A model generated the notes under the pieces. It made no database searches and was not told where the DNA came from. It saw nothing but the letters and a program-made list of their open reading frames with translations. Position numbers and translations under genes: made by a program. DNA of 64,000 bases from Halanaerobium salsuginis (GTDB lineage: Bacteria > Bacillota > Halanaerobiia > Halanaerobiales > Halanaerobiaceae), in the NCBI RefSeq assembly GCF_900114545.1, contig NZ_FOTI01000003.1:1-64000 (forward strand). Reading direction: 5' to 3'. Positions 33,728 through 42,700 of the stretch are shown piece by piece; the stretch's first letter is position 1, and every line of letters starts with the position of its first letter.

Positions 33728-34678
33728 ATGATTACGACAGTAACACTCAATCCTGCAATTGACCGTGAGTATTTTGTTGACAACAATGAAGTAATGAAAA
33801 ACCAGTTTATTTACAATGAAAAAGATTTGAAAGTTTATCCAGGTGGGAAAGGTTTAATTAGTGCTGTTAATTTTAAAGCGCTTGGCTACCATGATGTACA
33901 AAACATTGGTTTTGTAGGAGGAAAGCAGGGGCTTTTTTTCGAAAAAATGGTACAAAAATACGATATAATAAGCAATTATATTCATACCGAAAAAGAAATT
34001 AGAAATAATGTTAAAATTATTGGCCGTAACCCAGCTACTTATACCCAATATAACGATTATACTTATCAGGTTAGTACAGAAGAAGTTCAGGAACTTGTTA
34101 ATCGTTTTCAGCGCTCTATTTCCGAAAGTGACTGTATTTTAATTTCGGGTTCAATTCCAGAAGGTGTTCATTTCGACATTTATCAAAGACTAATTAGAAT
34201 TGCCAAAACAAAAGATAAAGGAGTTTTTTTGCAGGGGAGTGGAGAAGCACTTAAGTTAGCTCTAGCAGCTAAACCCGATATAGTAACTCCTTATTTTAAA
34301 CACCACCAAACTATCCTTGATCTCGAAATGGATACTAAAAAGGATTATATTAAGGCTGGCCATAAAATGCAGGAGCTTGGTGCTAAATATGTTATGATTC
34401 CTTTTCACTGTGATCGTTTGTTGTTTGATAAAAATGGTGATGTTTATCAACTTTCCCCTCAGGAATATTGTATTATTAATTGGTTAGGGGCAAGTGATGC
34501 TTATAACACAGCTTTTCTGGATTATATATTCCAGCATGATTTTGATTTTTTTGAAGCTAATTTGCGGGGGGCAGCAGCAGCTCTCTGGGTAGCTGAAAAT
34601 AAAAAGATTTATCTTTCTGCCCGAGAAAATTTTAACTGCTGTCTTGACCGGCTTAAAATAAAGAAATTGGAGGTGTGA
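33728..34678 (+). CDS. PfkB-family sugar-phosphate kinase, 1-phosphofructokinase-like, altered active site
   Basis: The product is 316 residues. The N-terminus ITTVTLNPAIDREYFVD and the VYPGGKGLISAVN motif are those of 1-phosphofructokinase and tagatose-6-phosphate kinase (LacC). The anion-hole motif, normally GAGD, is GASD in NWLGASDAYNTAF; the catalytic aspartate is retained. It might supply the tagatose-6-phosphate kinase missing from the PTS operon 2 kb upstream, or be a weakened or regulatory kinase. It is followed after 4 nt by a CBS protein, so the two probably act together. Confidence 0.75.
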   Translation: MITTVTLNPAIDREYFVDNNEVMKNQFIYNEKDLKVYPGGKGLISAVNFKALGYHDVQNIGFVGGKQGLFFEKMVQKYDIISNYIHTEKEIRNNVKIIGRNPATYTQYNDYTYQVSTEEVQELVNRFQRSISESDCILISGSIPEGVHFDIYQRLIRIAKTKDKGVFLQGSGEALKLALAAKPDIVTPYFKHHQTILDLEMDTKKDYIKAGHKMQELGAKYVMIPFHCDRLLFDKNGDVYQLSPQEYCIINWLGASDAYNTAFLDYIFQHDFDFFEANLRGAAAALWVAENKKIYLSARENFNCCLDRLKIKKLEV

Positions 34679-34682
34679 TAGG

Positions 34683-35159
34683 TTGAGTAAAGTTAAAGAC
34701 TATATGATTCGAACAATGAATTCTATCACCCCTAAAGATAGTATTAAGAAAGCTATTGAAATTATGTATCGTTCTGAACAATCAGTGCTTCCAGTAGTTG
34801 ATGAACATAATCGTTTTATTGGAACAATTTATAGCAACAATATTTTAAAAAATATTATCCCCGAGAGTTTTGGGTTTCTTGACAGCAGCCGTCTTTTTTA
34901 TGAAGTTAATGAGGCAGTAGAAAATTTAAAAGAAGTTAAAGCAGAGCCAATAGAAATTTATATGTCAGAGAACAGAGATGCTGTTGAAGAAGATAGTGAT
35001 ATGAAAAAGGTAGCAGATATAATGTTGAATAATAAGGAATCACTTTTATTTGTTATCAATGAAGCTGGTTATTTAAGAGGATTTATTGAGCGATCTAATT
35101 TATTACACTTCTTACTTGACGAAGCAGATAATTCTGATCTTACAGCTGATAGTAAGTAA
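34683..35159 (+). CDS. Protein with two CBS domains
   Basis: The product is 158 residues. The first CBS repeat spans about 8-60 (MNSITPKDSIKKAIEIMYRSEQSVLPVVDE, in the standard pattern) and the second about 95-148 (VEEDSDMKKVADIMLNNKESLLFVIN). CBS pairs bind adenine nucleotides and act as sensors. The start is TTG after GGAGGTG. It lies between the PfkB-like kinase and a cation antiporter and could regulate either. Confidence 0.85.
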   Translation: MSKVKDYMIRTMNSITPKDSIKKAIEIMYRSEQSVLPVVDEHNRFIGTIYSNNILKNIIPESFGFLDSSRLFYEVNEAVENLKEVKAEPIEIYMSENRDAVEEDSDMKKVADIMLNNKESLLFVINEAGYLRGFIERSNLLHFLLDEADNSDLTADSK

Positions 35160-35226
35160 ATAATTTAGCTTCTAGATTTAGAATCAGTTTATTAATTAAA
35201 GAAACTAGCAAAACGGGGTGCTGATT

Positions 35227-36507
35227 ATGGAAGAATTACTATCAATTTCAATTGGTGATTTTGAAAGATGGTTAACTTTAAATAATATCATAAATAAGCA
35301 AATATATTTACTGGCAGTCTTTTTACTGCTTGCTTTTTTAACAGTAATTTTAGCTAAAAAATATAAAATTCCAATTGTGGTTGGCTATGTTTTTTTAGGA
35401 ATTGTATTAAGTCCTGATATTGTTGCTCTTTTGCCCGGGATTGATCGTGAATTTTATGATTTTTATGTTTTTATAATTTCTAATCTTGGCTATATAACTC
35501 AAATAGCACTTGGCTTTATCGCTTTTACGATTGGGAGTGAGCTTTCTTTAAGAACTATTCGAAGATTAGGTAAAAGTATTATTGCTATTGCTATTTTCGA
35601 ATCAGTTTCAGCATTTATAGTAGTTACTCTTGCTATTTTAGCATTTGGTTATCCTATTTTTATGGCTTTGTTATTGGGAGCAATAGCTTCTGCAACTGCA
35701 CCAGCTGCTACAGTAATGGTATTAAGAGAATATAATGCTGAAGGACCGCTCAGTTCAACAATTATGGCAGTAGTTGGTCTAGATGATGCCTTCGCTTTGA
35801 TTATTTTTTCGCTAGTTAGTCCAATTGCTTATCTGCGTTTCCAGGGCGGAGGAGAGCTCTTATTAAAAGAGATAATTATCGATCCTCTCTTAGAAATTGG
35901 TGGAGCAATTATCATTGGTTTATTAATTGGCTATTTATTACAATATTTATTGGGTAATCTTAATGAAAAGACTAAAAAAATATTAGCTCTTGTAACCGGA
36001 ATTGTACTAAGTTCAGCTATTTCTATTTTTATGGGTGTATCTGCTCTAATAGCTAATATGACAGTGGGATTTGCAGTTAGAAACTTTGCCCACAAAAACT
36101 TGCAAATTTCAGAATATCTTGATACTTTGACAATTCCACTTTATGCTTTATTCTTTATAATTGCTGGAACTGAGATTAGATTTTCAGAAATGTTTTCAGC
36201 TGCTTTTTTATTAATTGCCCTCATTTATTTATTAGCGAGAATAATTGGTAAAGTTGGCGGTTCAACTCTGGCAGCTCATTTATCGGCAGCTCCCCGGAAT
36301 GTACAAAAATATATTGGCTTTGGTTTGCTTCCACAGAGTGGAGTAGCAATTGCTTTAGCTTATTCTGTGGAAAAGCAGTATGTAGCAGCACCAGAAATTG
36401 GCCTTCTAATTTTTAATACTTTACTTTTAACGGCTGCTTTGACTGAAATAATTGGTCCGCTTTTAACAAAATATGCAGTTATTAATTCTGGGGAAGCAGA
36501 AAACTAA
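35227..36507 (+). CDS. Cation:proton antiporter, CPA2 (KefB/NapA-like) family
   Basis: This is an integral membrane protein of 426 residues with about 12 hydrophobic segments. Signatures are KYKIPIVVGYVFLGIVLSP at the second helix, GFIAFTIGSELSLRTIRRLGKS, and the ion-binding-site pattern VVGLDDAFALIIFS, whose two aspartates are typical of electrogenic Na+/H+ members. There is no TrkA_N domain. The ATG at 35227 is preferred over GTG 35218, which overlaps the GGGGTG site. It probably moves Na+ or K+ against H+. Confidence 0.87.
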   Translation: MEELLSISIGDFERWLTLNNIINKQIYLLAVFLLLAFLTVILAKKYKIPIVVGYVFLGIVLSPDIVALLPGIDREFYDFYVFIISNLGYITQIALGFIAFTIGSELSLRTIRRLGKSIIAIAIFESVSAFIVVTLAILAFGYPIFMALLLGAIASATAPAATVMVLREYNAEGPLSSTIMAVVGLDDAFALIIFSLVSPIAYLRFQGGGELLLKEIIIDPLLEIGGAIIIGLLIGYLLQYLLGNLNEKTKKILALVTGIVLSSAISIFMGVSALIANMTVGFAVRNFAHKNLQISEYLDTLTIPLYALFFIIAGTEIRFSEMFSAAFLLIALIYLLARIIGKVGGSTLAAHLSAAPRNVQKYIGFGLLPQSGVAIALAYSVEKQYVAAPEIGLLIFNTLLLTAALTEIIGPLLTKYAVINSGEAEN

Positions 36508-36698
36508 TAAAAATGGGCTGGACAGTTAAAATTACTTTGTTGATTCTAATTATATTTTAAGATTGATCATGTATAATTATTTTAGAATTCTTTTGCCAGT
36601 TAGAGCAGGATTTAAGCCTTTTAAATAGAAATTTAGATTAATATAGTTTGAATTTGTATCTATTACTTGAGCAAGGTAAAGTGGGAGGGAGTAGATTA
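36508..36698 (+). promoter_or_regulatory. Gap before mbl with a candidate -10
   Basis: TATAAT at 36572-36577 is the only good promoter element seen; no matching -35 was found. No hairpin or small ORF of note was recognised in this gap. Confidence 0.3.
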
Positions 36699-37733
36699 TT
36701 GAGTTTTTTAAATAAACTAGGTAAAAAGATTGCTATTGATTTAGGTACTGCAACAGTAATAATTTATGAAAATAATAAAGGGATAATACTTCAAGAGCCT
36801 TCTTTTGTGGCTTTAGATGTTAAAACAAATAAAGTTTTAGCTGTTGGGGAAGAAGCGAGGAGAATGCTGGGCAGAACACCTGCTAGCATAAAAGTAGTTA
36901 GACCGCTAAAGGATGGAGTGATTGCTGATTTTGAAGTAGCCGAATTAATGCTAAAAAGTTTCTTACAGCGAGTTGGAGTTAAAAATAAGTTTATTAAGCC
37001 TTTAATTATGGTCTGCATTCCGGTTGGAGTTACTGGGGTGGAAAGCAGAGCTGTACTGGATGCTGCTATTCAAGTTGGTGCCCGCAAAGCATTTTTGATT
37101 GAGGAACCAGTTGCAGCTGCTATTGGAGCTGGGTTGCAAATCGAAAAAGCTGAAGGAAGTATGGTAATTGATATCGGTGGAGGTACTACAGAAATTGCAG
37201 TTTTATCTCTTGGTGGTATAGTTGTTGGCGAGTCAATTAGAGTCGGTGGTGACAAGTTTGATGAGGCTTTAGTTCGCTATGTGAGAGAAAACTATAATCT
37301 TGTTATTGGAGAAGCAACAGCTGAAGAAATAAAGATAAATATTGGGAGTGCTGATCCTGAATTTACAGCTAAATTTGAAGTTAAAGGTAGAGATTTAATG
37401 ACTGGTTTACCCCGTCACATAGAGCTTTCAGCAGCAGAAAGTAACAAAGCCTTTAAAGAACTTTTAGAAAGTATTGGTCAAGGAGCAAGGCGTGTTTTAG
37501 AAAAAACCCCACCTGAACTTTCGGCTGATATAGTAGAAAAAGGGATTATTTTAACAGGAGGAGGCTCACTTCTAAATGGAATTGATAAATTTATTAGTCA
37601 AAAGACAGAAGTAGGAGCTTTTGTGGCTGATGATCCTCTTGTTTGTGTTGCAGAAGGAACAGGACAGGCACTTAGTGAACTAGATAAAATTTCTAATGTT
37701 TTAAGTACAGGACAGCAGAGTATTTCTTCTTAA
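36699..37733 (+). CDS. mbl: MreB/Mbl-type cell-shape protein
   Basis: This bacterial actin organises lateral wall synthesis. The product is 345 residues. Nucleotide-binding motifs are KIAIDLGTATVIIY (phosphate 1), GSMVIDIGGGTTEIAVLSLGG (phosphate 2) and IILTGGGSLLNGID (adenosine). VRPLKDGVIADFEVAELMLK is typical. The frame is open from 36648, but the TTG at 36699 follows GGGAGG at a proper distance. The downstream envelope block begins 25 nt later, so shape and outer-membrane genes may share a transcript. Confidence 0.9.
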   Translation: MSFLNKLGKKIAIDLGTATVIIYENNKGIILQEPSFVALDVKTNKVLAVGEEARRMLGRTPASIKVVRPLKDGVIADFEVAELMLKSFLQRVGVKNKFIKPLIMVCIPVGVTGVESRAVLDAAIQVGARKAFLIEEPVAAAIGAGLQIEKAEGSMVIDIGGGTTEIAVLSLGGIVVGESIRVGGDKFDEALVRYVRENYNLVIGEATAEEIKINIGSADPEFTAKFEVKGRDLMTGLPRHIELSAAESNKAFKELLESIGQGARRVLEKTPPELSADIVEKGIILTGGGSLLNGIDKFISQKTEVGAFVADDPLVCVAEGTGQALSELDKISNVLSTGQQSISS

Positions 37734-37757
37734 ATCTGGCTGGAGAGGAATGATATT

Positions 37758-39734
37758 TTGAAAAAAAAGAGGATTAAGATTTTAATTGCTATTTCGTTCT
37801 TTTTGCTTTGCTTTAGTTTACCTGCCTTAGCAGCAGAAGATATAATGCCTCTGGCAGACGTTAAAGCGGGAATGACTGGTTATGGAAAAACTGTTTTTAA
37901 AGGGACTAAAATAGAAAAATTTCCAATTGAAGTTATTAGTATTATGAATGATAGGAGCCTGGATCAGGATCTTATTTTAATTAAATTAACTGGTAAAGAA
38001 GTCGAAGAATATGGTGGAATTGCAGCCGGAATGAGTGGTAGTCCTATTTATATTAACGACCGTTTAATAGGAGCTATTGGTTATGGTTGGAGTAATAGTG
38101 ATCACCGCTATGGACTTGTTACTCCAATTGAACGAATGCTTAAATTAATTGATTCTGACCGCTTAAATAGTCAAACAAATGTCGGGCAGCGTCCGGCTGA
38201 AGTTAATGATTTTGCTCCAGAAGAAAATTTCATTAAAACAACAACTCCTTTAATGGTGAGCGGATTGAGCGGGAGAGCTCTTAAACAATTAAAGAGTCGC
38301 CTAACGAACTATAAATTAGATGTTATTCCAAGTCCAGGTATTGAAGAATCTGATAAGAGTAATGCCCGGCCCAGGCCTGGGGAGGCGATAGCTGTACAAT
38401 TAGTTAGAGGTGATATTAGTATTGCTTCAATCGGAACATTAACTTATATTGATAAAGATAATATCCTTGCTTTTGGCCACCCTTTTACTAACCGGGGAAA
38501 GGTGAGTTATTTATTGAGTCGAGCTAAAATTAATGCAGTAATTCCAAGTACAGAACAGCCCTTTAAACTGGGTTCTCCTTATAATAGATTATTAGGCTCA
38601 ATAACTGAGGATAGAGGGGCTGGAATAGCAGGTAAAATTGATACCTATCCTAGAATTACACCGCTTTATGTAGCTGTTTATGAGGATGGAAAGCTGATTA
38701 AAGAGGTTAGCCTGCAGATAATTAATGATGAACATCTTTTTGATTCACTGGCTAATACAGCTGCTCTACAGGCAGTTGATTCTGCTCTGGATAGAATTGG
38801 ACCTGGTTCTGCTCATTCAAAGTTGAAAATAATGGGAAGAGGTTTACCAGAACTTCAAGTTGAATCAGACAATATGTATTATAGCCAGAATGATATTGGT
38901 AGCATGGCGTTAACTGATTTTTCCCAACTTCTCAATTTGATTTTAACTAATCCATATAAAGAGATAAATTTAATAGATATTCGACTTGAGCTTGACTTTA
39001 GCAAAAAAGACAGTGTAGCTCTGGTTCAGGAAGCTAAAGTATTGAATGATCAAATTCATCCTGGTGATGAACTAGAAGTTGAAGTTAAACTGCATAAATA
39101 TCGTGATGGAATAGAGAAGAAAATTGTAAAACTTAAAATACCCGAAGATATTGAACCGGGAATGGCAACTTTATTTATTGATGGTGGTTATACCGGTGAA
39201 ACAAATCGCAGCCAGCTGCCAGAGGAGCTGCCAGAAAATAATAGCAATGGTGATGGACTCAAAGAAGCTAAAATTGCTGGTCATAAGACATTTGAATCAA
39301 TGTTGGAGGCATATTTAGATTCAGCAGACAATAATGATTTAATCCTACAGCTTTACCCTGCTTATTCTGCACCTCCAGCTTATGAAGAAAGCAGTGCTGA
39401 ATCACCTACTGAGAGATTTAAAAATCAAAAAGAAGATCCTAAATCTAAAGATGAGCAGCAGGCTAAGAATGAGCTTGAGCAGGAAACTGCAGCTGACAAT
39501 GCTGCTGAACAGGAAATAAAAGAGCGCTTTACCACCGATTATGTTCTGGAAGGTAATCTGAATTTAAATCTTGAAATAATTCAGCCAGATGCAGATACTG
39601 TCAATAGTACAGCAACCGAGGCAGAAACTGCACAGTCTTCTGATAATTTAAAACAGCCAGAGGATAAAAAGGAAACAGCACTTGAACGAGATTCTAATCA
39701 AGATACAGAAAAGGAGAATAATGAAAGTAAGTAA
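37758..39734 (+). CDS. Secreted protein with SpoIVB-like (S55) peptidase motifs
   Basis: A signal peptide (residues 1-25, ending LPALAAED) is followed by 'MPLADVKAGMTGYGKTVFKGTKIE', the usual start of S55-domain proteins. The nucleophile motif AAGMSGSPIYI places Ser93, and a second motif ILAFGHPFTNRG places His241. In SpoIVB the histidine comes before the serine, so the order is reversed here. The product is 658 residues; after about 490 the tail is acidic and low in complexity. It lies 24 nt before tamB, which suggests an envelope role. TTG start. Confidence 0.7.
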   Translation: MKKKRIKILIAISFFLLCFSLPALAAEDIMPLADVKAGMTGYGKTVFKGTKIEKFPIEVISIMNDRSLDQDLILIKLTGKEVEEYGGIAAGMSGSPIYINDRLIGAIGYGWSNSDHRYGLVTPIERMLKLIDSDRLNSQTNVGQRPAEVNDFAPEENFIKTTTPLMVSGLSGRALKQLKSRLTNYKLDVIPSPGIEESDKSNARPRPGEAIAVQLVRGDISIASIGTLTYIDKDNILAFGHPFTNRGKVSYLLSRAKINAVIPSTEQPFKLGSPYNRLLGSITEDRGAGIAGKIDTYPRITPLYVAVYEDGKLIKEVSLQIINDEHLFDSLANTAALQAVDSALDRIGPGSAHSKLKIMGRGLPELQVESDNMYYSQNDIGSMALTDFSQLLNLILTNPYKEINLIDIRLELDFSKKDSVALVQEAKVLNDQIHPGDELEVEVKLHKYRDGIEKKIVKLKIPEDIEPGMATLFIDGGYTGETNRSQLPEELPENNSNGDGLKEAKIAGHKTFESMLEAYLDSADNNDLILQLYPAYSAPPAYEESSAESPTERFKNQKEDPKSKDEQQAKNELEQETAADNAAEQEIKERFTTDYVLEGNLNLNLEIIQPDADTVNSTATEAETAQSSDNLKQPEDKKETALERDSNQDTEKENNESK

Positions 39735-39757
39735 TAATATTTTCTGGGGGTTTATAA

Positions 39758-42700
39758 ATGGATAAACAGATTAAATATCTGGTGGGAATATTAGTCCTTT
39801 TTATAATTGCAATGTATTTCTTAAATCTTTTTGCAGGACTCCCCCAGTTTTTTAAAGATGATATTATTGCTTTTCTAGAAGAAAAGAGTCAGGCTGATAT
39901 TGCTTTTGAGTCAGTATCGCTCTGGCCTTTAAATAGATTGCGCCTTACAGGGTTTCGTTATCAAGACCAATCTGGTAATTCCTTTAAAGCAGATGAGCTT
40001 AGCCTTAATTATAGCCTTAGCTTTTTTACTGATAAATTATTAACTATTAACTTTATGGAGTTAAAAAAAGCCGATTTAAATTTAATTAATGTCAGTCCTT
40101 TTTTACAGAATAATAATTTAAACAAAGAGTCTTCAAGCTCTAATTTAAGGGAAAACCCAGAAGAAATTGCTGATAACTTTGCTTTGCCAAATTTTTTGAC
40201 TGGTTTGCGCTTAAATATAGTTGATTCTAATTTTGAAATAAATTTACCTGATTATAAATTACAGCTGGAACGCTTAAATATGGGATTAAATATAAGCAGT
40301 CCAACTGATTTTACAGCTGATTTGACAACTGCTCTAAAAATTGATCAGTTAAAGCTGCTCGATCAAATTGAGCAGCCTAAAGAGCTTAAAAATATTAGTC
40401 TGGATAAGCTTGATCTCAGTTTTACTAAACAGGATCAACAAAGCAAATTATATTTCGCGACAGCTGATTTTAAGCTGCAGGATATGGTAGCTCATCTTGA
40501 ACATAAAATATATAATTATCAAAATTTAAGTACTAATCTCGAAGAGCTTACTGGAAACGCAGCCCTACAGGGAGAAATTAAATTTGATGGTTTGAGATTA
40601 ATTAATTATAATTCAGAATTAGATTTGACTAATTTAGCAGCGACAGCCGCTTATAATTACCAAACAGGTACAGAAGCTGAACAATCAGTTTCTCAAGCAG
40701 AATTGCAGCCTGTAAATCAAAGTGTTTTTAATCTGGAGATCCCACAGCTTAAGCTTTTTATTTCTGGTCCTAAACTAGCAGTTGCCTTTAAAAAAACTAA
40801 TTTTATTTTAGCTAATAATCCACTTGAAATTGCTTTTAAACTTAAAGCAGATAGTGAATTTGAGTTTACAGCTTCAGCCAGCAGTTTTTCGGCAGACTAT
40901 CCCTTTCCTGAAAAATATTTTAAACAATTGAATTTTGACTTTAGATTGGCTGGTAAGGGAAAGAAAAATGAGCTTACCCAGGCCACAGCTGAAGTGAAAG
41001 TTAACCAGCTAACAAATGAATTGTTTGATCTAGAAGAAGGAATATTTAAACTGCGTTTTGTTCAAAATAAACTTTACCTTGATCAGGGACATTTATTAAT
41101 GTCCAATCAAGGAGAAATTGACTTGAAAGGCAGTTATAATTTGCAGCAGGAAAACTACTTACTGCAGCTTAAGACAACTCAATTTGTAATTAGCAATAAA
41201 TTAAAAACAGAAATTTTGAATTTTAAACCTGAGACAGAAAAATATTTAAATCAGTTAGAAAGAATAAAGGATAATAAGCTTAATTTTTCTGCTAAACTAG
41301 CTGGCCTTTATGGAAAAAATAATGCTCTTTCAGCAGCTGGTAATTTAGACTTTAATTTTGCTCTGGCTGATTCGTCTGAATTAATTAACTTAAATAGCTC
41401 TTTCTGGTATGCTCAACAAAATTTAATTTTTAATCAGCTGCAGTTTAAATCTAATTCTGGTTATTTAGATTTAATGGGAGAAATAAATTTTGCAGCTAAT
41501 AGCTTGAATTTGCGTTATGCTGGTCAAAATATTGAGGCTGATCTAGTCAAAGATTTTTATCCAGCCAGCAGTCAGTATTTAGCTGATTTTAAGCCTAATA
41601 TTGCTTACTTACAGGGATCAATTAGTCAGCAAATTTCAGATCCTTTAATAAAGCTTAGTTTTAAAACTCCCTATTGGGAGTATCAAGGCTATCAATTAAG
41701 AAATATTGTTTTAAAAAGTAGTTATCAGGCTGATCAAGTTAAAATTAGACAGCTTACAGCAGATTTAAATCAAGCAGTAATAAATGTTTCTGGTCAAATT
41801 AATAATTTAAGTGCTGGTCAGGAGGCAGAGCTTGCTTTACAGCTTGAAAGTGAAGATCTCTATTTTGAAGATATTGCAAAATTTATTCAGCAGCCGCTTC
41901 CATTGAGTGGAGAAATATCTTTAAAAGCTAAGCTTAATTCAAAACTGAGCCAGCCTAATATTCAGCTGGAAGTTAAAGCTGATAACAGTTCTTTAATAAT
42001 TGCTGAAAATGAATTTGATTTTTCAAATCTTAAACTTAATTTAACTGGTGATGGCAGTAGCTTTAGAGTGGATAAATTTTCAGTTCAGCAAAAAAATGTC
42101 AATTTAACTGCCGCCGGAGAATTTTCTTTAAATAATGGCTTTGAGCTTGATTTTAATCTAGAACCATTTATTTTGAATGATTATTCCAGTTATTTGGGTA
42201 AAAACTTTAATAATATTAAAGGTCAATTAAACATTACAGGTAGAGTTAAGGGGCCTTTGCTGCAGCCAGAATTTGATTTTAATATTGATTCTCAGAACCT
42301 GGAAGTTTTTGGTTTTAAAGCGAATTTACAAAATACTGCGTTAAATTTTAGACCAAACTCCAGGCAGCTTCAGCTGGAAGAATTTGACTTTGAACTTGCT
42401 GGTGGTGACTATAGTCTGCAGGGTGATTTAGTATTGGCTGATCAGCTGCAGACAAATTTGAATTTGCAATTGAAAAGAGTTCCTATTCAACAGTTAGCAG
42501 AACAATACTTAAATACTTATCCGCTGGCTGAGCCTGTTTTTCTGCAGGGAGAAACTGACATTAAGGGCACCGGGCTTTCGGTGACAGCTAATTTGAATTT
42601 AACAGGTCAATTTCCAGCTGATTCTAAGAGCAGTTTTAGTGTTGAAGGACAGCTGGGTCAGGGCATGTCAGTCAAGCTAGCAGCAAAAGATCTGCCACTT

